From assembly GCA_024734495.1 (NCBI GenBank), contig JALMQS010000615.1:279173-343172 (forward strand): a DNA stretch of 64,000 bases. Direction: 5' to 3'. The position numbers were made by a program, and so were the translations under genes. Of the stretch, positions 22,790 through 32,561 are shown piece by piece (position 1 is the stretch's first letter; every line of letters starts with the position of its first letter). The DNA is from Forficula auricularia. Lineage: Eukaryota; Arthropoda; Insecta; Dermaptera; Forficulidae. A model generated the notes under the pieces. The model worked only from the letters and a program-made list of their open reading frames with translations, was not told the DNA's origin and ran no database searches.

Positions 22790-23082
22790 CATGCGCGGAT
22801 CCAGACCTCTGATTTGGGGGGGGCGGTCGCCGGTATATGGTATAAGATCTACTTTTGATCTCGGAAGTGTGTCGCGATCGAATTGTCCAAGCGGGGGGGG
22901 GGGAGGGGGTCAGAGACGCCCCCCCCCCCCACACACACAACATAGAACTTTATTTTCTTCAATTTTAAAATTTAATGTTATAAAAAAAAAAAAAAAAATT
23001 AAATAAACATGTGAAAAATGTTGATCTCCAATGCTTTAGGGGAGGGGCGGTCGCCCCCATCGCCCCCCTGGATCCGCACATG
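22790..23082. mobile_element. hAT-type MITE, 293 bp
   Basis: Ends CATGCGCGGATCCAG and CTGGATCCGCACATG are inverted repeats, flanked by an exact 8-bp duplication ATATGGTG (22782-22789, 23083-23090). Inside the ends are G-rich/C-rich blocks (GGGGGGCGGTCGCC and its inverse). CGGATCCAG termini are common in hAT elements. It disrupts the old repeat shared with 9340-9570. No transposase. Confidence 0.85.
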
Positions 23083-23269
23083 ATATGGTGAACAAATTAG
23101 TTTAATAATTAAATGAATTATAAGTTACAATAATAAATAGAGTTTTTTAAACTTTTTTTTATAACAAAGCTAGAACCCTCTGATTCAGTTATCACTGCAC
23201 CCACAGATAGTTTGTTGATCACAGATTGTATGAAAAACGATACAATTAAATTGTATATATATACTCTGT

Positions 23270-23561
23270 GTTAGGGGGTTGGTTACGTGGTGCGGGTCCG
23301 CGCTCCCCTCCTAGTTGGTGAGGACCTAACAATGATTTGGACAGGGCGATGTTCGTCCCTGGTAAAGAGCCGGGCTGGGCGCCACCTGCCTAGTTAGCAG
23401 GCGAGGAGCTCCGAGTTGGTGGATGGCTCCTCCTTCGATGATTAGTCGAGATCAAATTGTCTTGCTTAATACATGACTGAAATATTATCAGTCATGCAAA
23501 AGTGTCGCAACGATCTGACTGAGTCATCTAGCGGCCGTGTCTAAAAGCTCGTAGCCGCTAC
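23270..23561 (+). mobile_element. SINE-like element, GTTAGG..CCGCTAC family
   Basis: Flanked by a 7-bp direct repeat ACTCTGT (23263-23269, 23562-23568). Starts GTTAGGGGGTTGG and ends GTAGCCGCTAC. The last 100 bases (GACTGAGTCATCTAGCGGCC and following) match copies at 44468-44771 and 46181-46505, while the front half differs. GTTAGGG and CCGCTAC are weak mutual inverse repeats, so a DNA-transposon origin cannot be excluded. Confidence 0.65.
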
Positions 23562-24501
23562 ACTCTGTTTTTTATTTATTGTCCAATTCCCTGCTATTCC
23601 TGTTTTAATTTTAATTATGATTTTTGATTTTGAGAAATAGTAATAGCCAATGAAGATATGGGGATATGGGATGCCAGACATTTAGAGAGGTTAAACAGCT
23701 GGCGGGGGACAGAGTCGAGTGGAGACGGATTGTTGCATCAAACCAGTCTTAGGACTGTATACTCAATGATGAATGATGATGAATGAAGATAGAGCTTAGA
23801 GCCATGACGTCACAGTTTATAAAAAAAAAGACAAATGCACCACATTAAAACACTAAACTAAAACTCTTTCAAGAAATAGAGTCAGTTATTAAATTTAAAT
23901 TATTTTATACTTTATTTACTCGTTATTAAAACTACAACAATAAACTACAAATTTTTTTTTTAATTTTAATAAAAAAAACAAACAAAAAACGTAGGTTTTG
24001 AGGTTTTAGTTGGGAGATTTTAAACAAGGTTAAAAGACAAGGGGGGGGGGGGTGGGGTTTCCATTCCTCTTTAATTAGGTAATAGTTCTCTTGTCTTCGG
24101 TTTTACTTCAACTACCCCTCCCACCTACCACTCGAAAATGTGTCATTTTCTAAGGCAGTCCACTCAGTTGAATATAAAAAGGATTGTAGTATTTTGGTCG
24201 GGAGAAGGACATTTCGGTGGTGGCTCTTCCTCTTCCACTTCCTTTAAGATTAATGTGAAACACCACACATGTTTCCCGAATCAAAATAATAATTATTATT
24301 ATTAATATTGATATCTAAAAGCTTCAAAAAAAAAAAAGAAACAACGAAGGTAATGTAAAAATATAGATTATTTCAATTACAATCAATATGTCTGCTGCAT
24401 CCTCAAAAAGATAAGCTTTTGGGACAACAGTGATATATGTTTAAAAATAAAAATTACTGAAAAATGGGCTATTCAAATTAATTTTCTCTTAACTCATTTG
24501 A
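23562..24501. promoter_or_regulatory. Possible core promoter in non-repeat DNA
   Basis: TATAAAAAGG at 24173-24182 is a good TATA box. It follows a G-rich run (24041-24057) and a C-rich stretch (24112-24130), and the sequence downstream to 24260 is less AT-rich. A TGACGTCA site lies at 23805-23812. No open frame follows, so a transcript start is only a suggestion. 24420-24500 begins a direct repeat that recurs at 26240-26350. Confidence 0.25.
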
Positions 24502-26236
24502 TAGTCCAGGGAAACAAATTAAGTGAAAAAATGGCATAAACAGGTAATAATTCCCGGTAAAGATTTTATTGCTGGAATACCTTTATTGGTACTTCAATAT
24601 TACCAAATACTGTATATAACAATACAGGACAGCCTGTCAAAAATATGGTACCCTGAAAACAGCACACTCTAGCGAGAAAAAAGTAAACTACATAAAGCGC
24701 ATAATATTAAAATGCGTAAATTATTTAAAATCGATCTTATTAAATCATATATAACATTAAACGGACACAATATATATTTTTTCCATGACGCTCAAGTTTT
24801 TTTTTAATTTTGTCGGTAGCCGAAAGTTGGATTTGACTGGAAGATTTCCATTTTGCTCGCATGGTGGCGCTCAAATTCATGAGACCAAAAACGGTTTGCT
24901 TTTCTATTGTATTTTGACAGACTGTCCTGTATTGGTATATACAGCACTTGATATTACTACCCTAAGTTTTCTCCCAAATCTGTCTTGTATAAATTTTTCT
25001 ACGCGCCTCAAAATGAAATAATTTCTTAGTTTTTTCAGTTTTTCTTGAATAACTCTGAAACGGCTTATCAAATCAAAAAGGCACCTATTAGATAAATTAA
25101 ACTTCTTTAAATTACGCGTTAAATGATAACAATTTCATTTATTTAGGTTCAGTAGAACCGGTACTAGCGCCTATCCAAAAACAGCCCCCGGGATCACTTG
25201 TACTTTTTTCGATTTTTCTCCATTCAGACCTTGAAGGAGCACGCTTTCGACAAAGACCCCTCTATACATTTTTAAACTAGATTAAATTTGATACAATTTA
25301 AATGAAGTTTCATTTTAATTGGATAATGGTAACATGAGGGTGAAGTTTTGAAAAAATGCAATTTTTTGCAAAAAATCGCAGTTTTTGCATCAAAAAATTA
25401 AAACCACTTATCCTAGAAACCTGTTTCCTATCTCATTGTCTAAGAAATGTTATTTACTTGAACGTTTACTTGGATTACTTTTTTGATAAAACTCTTAAAT
25501 TTATAGATATCCTACATTTTCCGAACAGGATATGATCGGAATCCTCAAAAGTGTCATGGAAAATGCTAGATATCTATAAATCTAAGAGTTTTATCAAAAA
25601 ATTGGTATAAACAAACGTTCAAGTAGACAAAATTTCCTAGACAATGAGATAGAAATCAAGTTTCTTGGATGAATGGTTTTTATTTTATGAAGGAAAAACT
25701 GCGATTACTTGCAAAAAAATTGCATTTTTTTCAAAACTTCCACCTCATGTTACAATTATGTAATTAAGATGAAGCTTTAAATACATTGTAGTAAATTTAA
25801 TCTAATTTAAAAATGTTTAGAATGGTCTTTGTCGAAAACGTGCTCCCTCATGGTCAAAATGGGGAAAAATCGAAAAAAGTTTAGGGATATTCAAAAGTGA
25901 TCCCGGGGTTGTTTTTTGACAAGCGCTAGTACCGATTCTATTGAACCTAAATAAATGAAATTGTTATCATTTAACGCGCAATTTAAAGAACTTTAATTCA
26001 TATAACAATATCTTTTTGATTTGATAAGCCATTCCAGAGTTATTCAAGAAAAACTGAAAAAACCACGAAATTTTCTCATTTTGAGGCGGGTATAAAAATT
26101 TCCACCATACAGATTTGAGAGAAAATTTAGGCTAGTCATATTGGAGTACCAACAAAGGTATTTCAGCAATAGAATCTTTATATTTATAGAATTATTCCCT
26201 ATTTATGCCACTCTTTCACTCAATTTGCCTGGACTA
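24502..26236. mobile_element. Complete TAGTCCAGG fold-back element
   Basis: Left end TAGTCCAGGGAAACAAATT and right end AATTTGCCTGGACTA are inverted. The arms (about 24502-25480 and 25560-26236) pair over most of their length, centred near 25530 (ATCCTACATTTTCC against GGAAAATGCTAG). A separate 305-bp MITE (24625-24929) sits in the left arm. TA-type flanks. Relatives: 7478-8030, 49560-50400, 59166-59760, 59985-60755. No transposase. Confidence 0.8.
24625..24929. mobile_element. TA-flanked MITE, 305 bp
   Basis: Ends CAGGACAGCCTGTCAAAA and TTTTGACAGACTGTCCTG are inverted repeats with TA directly outside both (24623-24624, 24930-24931). That is the Tc1/mariner signature. The open frame 24785-25021 runs out of it and is not a gene. 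Confidence 0.8.
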
Positions 26237-26239
26237 TTT

Positions 26240-27167
26240 ATGTGACTACAGTGATGTATGTCAAACAGCGGCCATAATTGTTTCTAAAAATAATAAAAAT
26301 TTCTGAAAAATGGGCCATTCAAATTAATTTTCTCTTAGCTCATTAGATGGTTAAATTAAAAAATAAATAAATAATAGTTAATAATTAAAACGAATTTACA
26401 AATATTTACAAAATAATTATTTATTTTGGACTATAATAATCTGCAATTTTAGATATATCTAGCCATTTTCTTATTCTAGTCATATCAAGGATGTTATTAT
26501 ATAAGATTAATAATATACATCTTTTACTAAAATAACCATTTATTTACAAATATTTTAATAATAAATAAAAAAAAATAAAACATCGCCTTTTTGAATTTCC
26601 ACGTCATAAAATAAACAAACAAATTCTAATAAAAAACAAAAAAACAAAACAAAGTTAGGTTAAATAAATAAATAAATAATAATCAAAGAGTGTTATTTAA
26701 ACATTTATATTAATCCGTTCAATACTTACATTTAAATTATCTTGTTTTTTAATAATAAATAAATATAAAAACAATCACTTGGTAAAAAAAAAAAAAATGT
26801 AACCAAAAACACCCTCCATTTTGAATGTTTACTTCATTAAGCTAATAAACAAAAAAGTTATTCGTAACAAGATATTTTATATCTTATTTAAGCTTACGTA
26901 TCTTGAATAATTATTTAATATTTATACATTTAAATTATTTTGCTTAATATAGCTATATAAACATTTTAATAATAAATAAAAAAAAAAAAACACCGCCATT
27001 TTGAATTTTTACGTCATTATTTAAATAAACAAAAAAAAATGCTATTCAGAAAAAATCCAATATATTTTAGCTTGAATACTGTATCAAGAATAGTTATTTA
27101 AAGATTTAATATGTATACAATAATAGGTATATTTAAATTATTTTGTTTATTATAGGTATAATCATTT
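26240..27167 (+). repeat. Degenerate repeats, period near 200
   Basis: After the direct-repeat flank (26240-26350), units near 26575, 26800 and 26985 share an A-run followed by a CCATTTTGAATTTTTACGTCA-like stretch and AATAAACAAA. Another partial lies at 27715-27770. Between units are AT-rich spacers with TATTTAAATTATTTTGTTT. No coding frame. Confidence 0.55.
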
Positions 27168-27175
27168 TATTAATA

Positions 27176-27697
27176 CCAGGGAGATTGGGAGTGAGCATAT
27201 GACTAGAAAAGTGTCACCTGCCTATGTCATCGCTGACTCACAGTCCGCCAACTTGGTTCTTTCAAAACATTCAGATTTCCATATGGTCCTATACTAAAAT
27301 ATATATCATTTTACCTTCGATTTTCAAAATTATAAGGTCACCTAAATAAAAAAACTAATAAAAGAACTATTTTAAATTATAGTTTTTTGATTTTTACAGA
27401 TATCTAGAGAAAATTGAAATTAATAAAAATCATTAATTATTAAAATTATTTCACATTAAAATAATATGAATATACACAAAATAGTCATAGGAACATTAAC
27501 TGTATTTTATATTAAAGAAAAACGTGCTTATATGAGAGTATTAGCTCTTTGTTAAACATGTATTTCTCATTTGATAACGTTATGTTTGGCAATGTTTTGA
27601 ACTATGCAAGATGGCGGTCGAGCTTCTTCTTCCCCCCGCTTCAGGAGACAATTTCCTCGCCTAAGTTCTAAGCTTACATCAACTCTCTATCTCCCTG
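27176..27697. mobile_element. hAT-type element, 522 bp
   Basis: Starts CAGGGAGATTGGGAG and ends CTCTCTATCTCCCTG, imperfect inverted ends with an exact 8-bp duplication ATTAATAC (27168-27175, 27698-27705). The interior is AT-rich without transposase. It interrupts the repeat block 26240-27770. Confidence 0.85.
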
Positions 27698-27943
27698 ATT
27701 AATACCTAAATTCAAAAAAAAGCCATTTTGAATTTTTACGTCATTAAGTAAATAAATAAACAAAAACCACATTCATCACGTCACCCAAATACTGTTATAA
27801 GTTGGTTAAGTAGGTTCATTTATGGTAACTAATGCGTATAACGTTTACGAAATTGAATGTTTCCAAGAGAATGCTTAAGCAATTCTAAAACAATTAATCA
27901 AATAGTACGAAATTTAATAAATTTAAATAACAAACATTATTGT

Positions 27944-28394
27944 TAAATTGAAAGTTTTTGCCGAGAGTAGCAGAATTTTTATATATTGAAGGAGACAATA
28001 AAAGAGTGTGTCTTCTGCTGGAATTATAAATTTTTTCGAATCGTTGGAAATTTTAAAATCATACAATAATTCCCCAAAAAAATTCTTAAATCAGAAAATA
28101 GAAATTCCCGAAAGCTTTATTTTAAAAATAGCCGCTAAAATATAAACTTCACGAACGCCATCTACAGTCAAAATAATAAAACAAGTATAAATTTCAATTC
28201 TGAACTTGCCCACACTGTATATTTTCTTAACCTAACCACATGAAAGATTTTAAACTTTCATTCATAAATTAATTCCTGTGAATACATTGTAATAGACTGA
28301 TGAAGAGGGCAAAGCCCTCGAAACTATAGTCTCGTTATAAATAAATAAAATTTATAATTCCAGCAGAAGACACACTCTTTTATTGTCTCCTTCA
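27944..28394 (-). mobile_element. Hammerhead-bearing retroelement-like insertion
   Basis: Flanked by an exact 12-bp direct repeat AAACATTATTGT (27932-27943, 28395-28406). The left end is the family terminus TTAAATTGAAAGTTTTTGCC. Then TTGAAGGAGACAATAAAAG with GTGTGTCTTCTGCTGG occurs, and its inverted copy closes the element on the right. Between the arms lie about 250 bp of unrelated sequence and a hammerhead motif (28287-28340, plus). Self-inverted structure, variable target duplication and ribozyme fit a Penelope-like or retrozyme-like element. No enzyme is encoded. Confidence 0.75.
28287..28340 (+). ncRNA. Hammerhead ribozyme motif (type 1)
   Basis: Core CTGATGA (28297-28303), one extra A, helix II GAGGGC-AAA-GCCCTC (six perfect pairs), GAA, helix III ACT-AT-AGT, and C at 28331 as the cleavage base (GUC). 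Helix I pairs GA (28295-28296) with TC (28332-28333) and, past one bulged A, TTGTAAT (28287-28293) with GTTATAA (28334-28340), two of them wobbles. An extra base after A9 occurs in known natural hammerheads. It should self-cleave when transcribed; this is not shown here. Confidence 0.7.
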
Positions 28395-28406
28395 AAACAT
28401 TATTGT

Positions 28407-28807
28407 ATTTAATAAAACAGTGGTTTTCAAACTTTTTGAAGTCTTACAAAAAATATATATAAAATGCTAATAAATTGTACCTATATAGATAACTAAAAAT
28501 CATTCGAATAATATCTCTAAAGTGTAAAAGTGGAATTTAATAGACAATATTTTAATCTAAATTTCACCTCTCCAGAGTAAAATTCTGGATATCCGCCCCT
28601 GAATTAAATATACTATTTTTAGAATATGGTTATTTTCATTTGGATATAGTTTGTTTACAATTTTACATTATGACGTAAAACTTTAAAATGGCGACTTTCT
28701 TCCTAACCAATCAATTTTTGTGATTTTTACAAAAGGAATAAGTTAATATGAGCCTGTTTGTTACTGCTGTGTGTGTGTGTGTGATGTATATGTATGTGTG
28801 TGCATGC
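28407..28807. other. Short hAT-like ends and GT repeat
   Basis: CAGTGGTTTTCAAACTTTTT at 28419 and CTGGATATCCGCCCCTG ending near 28604 each resemble hAT termini, but they do not match each other and no 8-bp duplication was found. A GT microsatellite is at 28770-28803. Confidence 0.35.
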
Positions 28808-29087
28808 AGGGACGGATCTAGATTTTTCAAGGCTTACGACTTGAATTTTTCTTTTAAAATTTATTTTTAATATTAACATACAAAGTTGAAATATAGGTAA
28901 CTATTTATTTATGAAATCATGTCGAATGACCCGGAGGTAGTTCAGAAAGTCATTTCGTTTTTTCCCAAGAGATTTGCTTCTAAAGCGTCAAGAAAATAAC
29001 TAATTTTTGAAGAGAATTGTCACTGGGGGCGAGAAATGCGTTGTTTAATACTGTGAATCGCAAGAGATCATGGAATAAAAAAGACGA

Positions 29088-29612
29088 TTTTTATTCCTCT
29101 TAAAAAACCACACTCCAAATGTATACCCATAAACTACCAAAAATACATCGTCTCTTAAAAGTTTCGCCTCTTTAATTTTTGAGTGGCGAGGGGGGGGGGG
29201 CGGGGGGAGGAATAACAATATATTTAATGTTTCTTAATTTAAAATGAATTGGAGTCTTTCATTTCAAAATTTGAGTCCAAATTACAATTATATTTCAAAT
29301 TTGCCTCGTTAATTAATATATATTTAATGTTTCTTAATTTAAAATCTATTGGTGTTTTTTCATTTTCATTCGAGTTCAAATGAATACAATATTATCTCGA
29401 CACAAAGTCCAAATCAAAAATATATAGTTTTAGTAACAGAAATCAAGATATATAAATATTAATGTTACATTGGTGTAATGGCTAGATCTGATGCCCTTAG
29501 TTCAAGAGTTCGTCGGTTCGATTCTAGGTAAGAGGGTAATTTTTTTAAAGAAAATTCTCTCAGCGTTGTTACAAATTAATCTAGGCTCTTATATTATATA
29601 TATAGTATATTA
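29088..29612 (-). mobile_element. Helitron derivative, family A copy 2
   Basis: Matches family A from TTATTCCTCTTAAAAAACC onward but lacks the GC-rich terminal hairpins present at 11756 and 38952. The tRNA-like stretch is intact on the plus strand: TGGTGTAATGGCTAGA (29472) and GGTTCGATTC (29514), spaced as A and B boxes. It ends near TATATAGTATATTATG. Confidence 0.6.
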
Positions 29613-29621
29613 TGAATTACA

Positions 29622-30895
29622 CTGCTCGACAAAAATTAAACAAAAATTTGCCCCGTAAACATTACAATGGATTCCAGTAGAGTTTTCCACGCTGATTATC
29701 ATGGAATTTCCAAATTTTTTACAACACTTCAGAATTTTGAGATATTATCGGTCAAAACAGCTTTCTCTTTGATTTTCAAATTACCACTTGTTTTTAGCAC
29801 AATTAGAACTTGCGTTATAACTAAAAAACTAAGACCAAATGTTTTTATCTATGTTTTAACATTTACCTTTATAATTACGTAGTTTTAGTTGTTTAGTTAT
29901 ATAATTCGAGTTCTAATTGAGCTAAAAACAAGTGCTACTTTGAAAACCAAAGTGAAAGTTGTTTTCTACTACTCCAACAACATATTTTGATTTCAAATAT
30001 TGCTGTTTAATATCTAATCGGGCTCGAAAATATAACTTTCAATCTTTTAAGACACGCATCCACGAACACCTTAAACAACTCTCTTCTTATTTCCAAGATA
30101 CAAGGGTCCACCGTGGACTTCAGAGGATGAACCTTTTCGGTGCAACTTCTTCTTGTATCAGAATCATTATATATGCAGGGTTGAAATCTTATTATAGAAA
30201 TTTTTTAATTACGGTCATCTACAGCATAGATGTGTTGGTCAACTCATAGCCCTTTCCGCCGACAAACGAACCCTTGCAAAGGTCTTTTCATCCTTTTCAG
30301 CAAACAAGGACCATTCTCTGAAACTTGAGTAAGTAAGTCATAAATAAGGTAAAATCCCACTACGTGCCTTTTTCAATTCCACCCTTAATTGATAATATTT
30401 GTCATGTGATGTTTTTCTCCCACCACCCTTACGAGATGAGGTCGACGAGAGCTTTAGCGACACTAGAAAACGGACTAGCATTCAGTCAATGACAACACTT
30501 CTAATCCGACTGGCAAACTGGCTTGCGACCAGAACAGTCACATGAACAGATTCAACGATACACGATAGATTCAACCTCTTTACGAACTCTCTTAACAATT
30601 ACGATAATACTATTACGTCTTTATAATTAACGCCCTTCGAATGAAATATGTCATTCACCTGTATATAGAATATTATACGTGTTAATAAATATTTTATCTT
30701 AAGTGAAACTTTTCTTTGATAAACCCTACCCTAGACACAAAACGCAACAAGCCACACGGAACCCACACGCAGGGATCAGTGAAGAGTCCAGTTCCCACAT
30801 ATATAAAAAAATGCATGATAATCAGCTTACATAACTCTACTGGAATCCATTGTTAGATTTACGGCGGGGGGTGGGGGGGATTTTTGTTGATTAGT
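29622..30895. mobile_element. TIR element holding a LINE tail
   Basis: CACTGCTCGACAAAAATTAA at 29622 with GTAAACATTACAATGG, then ATTCCAGTAGAGTT, recurs inverted near 30808-30880 (AACTCTACTGGAATCCATTG). A second inverted pair (CAAGTGCTACTTTGAAAA against TTTTCAAATTACCACTTG) lies at 29770-29960. CAGTGCTCGACAAA-type ends are known from Tc1/mariner elements. A LINE tail is inserted at about 29990-30175. Confidence 0.5.
30006..30175 (+). pseudogene. LINE C-terminal tail fragment
   Basis: The frame reads YNFQSFKTRIHEHLKQL, then a segment like RGLQRMNLF. It matches the C-terminus of the LINE at 14490-14730 (YNFQSFKTSIHRYL) and shares its 3' end (CACCGTGGACTTCAGAGG, then GCAACTTCTTCTTGTATCAG). 5' truncation is the usual fate of non-LTR retrotransposon copies. 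Confidence 0.65.
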
Positions 30896-30942
30896 AGAGA
30901 GGGTCCAGACCTAAGGTAAAGTCATGTGGATGGCTACATTAG

Positions 30943-30948
30943 TTTATT
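30943..30948 (-). promoter_or_regulatory. Possible polyadenylation signal for the receptor gene
   Basis: AATAAA on the minus strand about 105 bases after the receptor stop codon. If 28808-31033 is a transposon as it appears, the receptor mRNA 3' end would be transposon-derived. Other AATAAA hexamers are frequent in this AT-rich DNA, so the choice is tentative. Confidence 0.3.
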
Positions 30949-31033
30949 TTGTACGAGGTTTAGTTGTCAAGTTATGGGCTTGTAAAGAATTCAGTATACT
31001 GGGGTACTTAGTCCCTATGTAGATCCGTCCCTG

Positions 31034-31052
31034 TGTGTGTGTGTGTGTGTGT
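31034..31052. repeat. GT microsatellite next to the stop codon
   Basis: An uninterrupted GT run between the hAT-like terminus and the TAA stop (31053-31055). It probably covers the target duplication of the neighbouring element. Confidence 0.8.
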
Positions 31053-31576
31053 TTAAGATGCGACCCTGGCTTGAATATGAAATGCAATGTTGGGCAGTGG
31101 AAGTAGAAGAGCCTTGAGGATGGGCTGGCTGTGTGAGGAGGCCTTATCGTCGTGAGCACCTATTCTGCGTCGGTTGTCGCGTCGTCTGGTGGCCACCCGC
31201 CTCCCTCTCAGAATCCTCGTGAACGCGTGCCGGAATTCCGGGCTGAACACTGTATAGATGATAGGGTTGAGGGTGGAATTGAAATAGCCGAGCCAGAGAC
31301 AGGCGGCCACTAGGTGCTCGTTGGGGGTGCAGGAGGCGGAGGCGCAGGCCGGCAGCAGAATCGCCAAAATGAAGAAAGGAAGCCAGCAGATGACAAACGC
31401 CCCTGTTATGATGGCCAGGGTCTTGGCCGCCTTACGCTCCCGGCGAGAATCCGCGTTGTGACGACGGATTAGGGTTGTCCCTCCCGAGGCCAGAGAGCCC
31501 TGCACGGCTGCAGCCGCTGCAGCCAACTCAGCTGTCACCGTTGGAACCTCCGTCTCCAGACCGTTGCCCAGAGAAC
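31053..31576 (-). CDS. 5-HT1-type serotonin receptor, last coding exon
   Basis: Encodes the end of intracellular loop 3, TM6, TM7 and the C-tail of a class A aminergic GPCR. From the splice acceptor (CAG at 31577-31579; exon starts in phase 1) there are 174 residues: basic RRERKAAKTLAIITGAFVI leads into TM6 with CWLPFF (64-69), then ECL3, TM7 with FNSTLNPIIY (99-108), and helix 8 SPEFRHAF. LWLGYFNSTLNP distinguishes invertebrate 5-HT1 receptors from dopamine and octopamine receptors. Expected to bind serotonin and couple to Gi at the plasma membrane. TM1-5 must lie beyond 64 kb or outside the window, since no such exon is seen. The C-tail (about 63 residues after NPIIY, rich in R, no palmitoylation-type Cys) is longer than the short tail usual in 5-HT1 receptors. 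GC content is well above its surroundings. Confidence 0.9.
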
Positions 31577-31586
31577 CTGACAACAT

Positions 31587-31617
<31 letters not shown>

Positions 31618-31621
31618 CACA
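31587..31621. repeat. CA microsatellite in the receptor intron
   Basis: An AC run interrupted once by GC, just upstream of the splice acceptor on the minus strand (reads GT-rich there). It replaces the usual pyrimidine tract immediately before the CAG. Confidence 0.8.
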
Positions 31622-31780
31622 TGGACATTCAATTAACGTCTTTAGACACACAAACACCGAAACGCTACAATATACAGGGTGACCCGTATCACAACGATAA
31701 ACCGTGAACAGGGGATAGGGCAATTTACGTCAATTCTGAACATAACATTTTGTTGCAACGAAATTTTCTCTGGAGAGAGA

Positions 31781-32080
31781 CCTTAGACCATGAAATATAT
31801 AGACACGCAGAGTGAAGTGAGGCCAACATCGCCTACAGATGACGTCACGTTCTCGCATAAATATTTTGGTAATATTAATTTAATATTAATTTGCGATTAT
31901 TGGAATCTAAAATAAATAATCTAAACTACGATAAATTTATCTCAATGTATAATAATTCCAATAGTGGCCATCCTATTTCTGGGTTTTCCTACCTACAGAT
32001 GACGTCACTTTCTCTAGGAGATGTTGGCTTCACCAAATCGACACCAGGGCGTGTCTATATATTTCATGGTCTAAGCGAGA
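31781..32080. repeat. Nested inverted repeat with paired CRE sites
   Basis: CTTAGACCATGAAATATATA and GACACGC open the left arm; their complement closes the right arm near 32046-32075. Each arm contains the full palindrome TGACGTCA (31840-31847 and 32000-32007), the consensus CREB/ATF binding site. Any regulatory role on the receptor gene is inference. Confidence 0.65.
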
Positions 32081-32179
32081 GACGGACTGGTATAACATTT
32101 TGTTTTAATAAAAGTCTCATAGTTTTCGAGTTATAGGCATTTTTTAAAAAATGATGAAAATCGCTACCCTACCCTAAAT

Positions 32180-32561
32180 ATCAAGATGCTGTGGGTGCTC
32201 GGGGTGGAATGGGGTTGGGGTGAGGGAGTGAGGTGGAGTAGGGAGAGGTGCAGGGTGTGGTGCGGGGTGGAGTCCAGCGGGCTAGGCGGGGGTGTGGTGC
32301 GGGTGATGGTGTGGGGGTGGGGGTTGGGCACGGGTGCATGGTGCGGGGTTCGTGGGTTACGGATGGAGAGTTGGGGTGATGGTGTGGGGGTGGGACTTGG
32401 GCATGATGTGGGGGTGGGGGTGATGTTTGTGGGTTAGGGTGCGGATGGAGTGTTGGGGTGATGTTGTGGGGGCGACGGTTGGGCATGGGGCGGGGTGCTG
32501 GGTGTGGTGAGGAGTGAGGGTGGGGTTTGTGGGCTGGGGGTCCAGGGGGCCTTGCAGCTAG
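32180..32561 (+). mobile_element. G-rich Helitron-like 3' segment
   Basis: Strong strand asymmetry: almost only G and T with GGGGTG-type repeats on the plus strand. Ends GGGGGCCTTGCAGCTAG directly before T, closely like the end of the 8634-9171 element (GGCCTTGCACCTAG). Many runs of four or more G could form quadruplexes. Long open frames on both strands here are composition artefacts. The 5' end was not located. Confidence 0.5.

Larger units (their letters stand above)
28808..31033. mobile_element. hAT-like composite element, 2.2 kb
   Basis: Starts CAGGGACGGATCTAGA and ends TAGATCCGTCCCTG, inverted termini of the CGGATC hAT type. Flanks are GT repeats, so the 8-bp duplication cannot be read reliably. 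Inside are family A copy 2 (29088-29612), a second TIR element and a LINE tail. It ends 20 bp from the stop codon of the receptor exon. No hAT transposase is recognised. Confidence 0.5.

Noticed and set aside
28419..28607. hAT element bounded by CAGTGG and CCCCTG ends
   Set aside because: The two ends are not inverted repeats of each other and no 8-bp duplication flanks them; probably two separate fragments.
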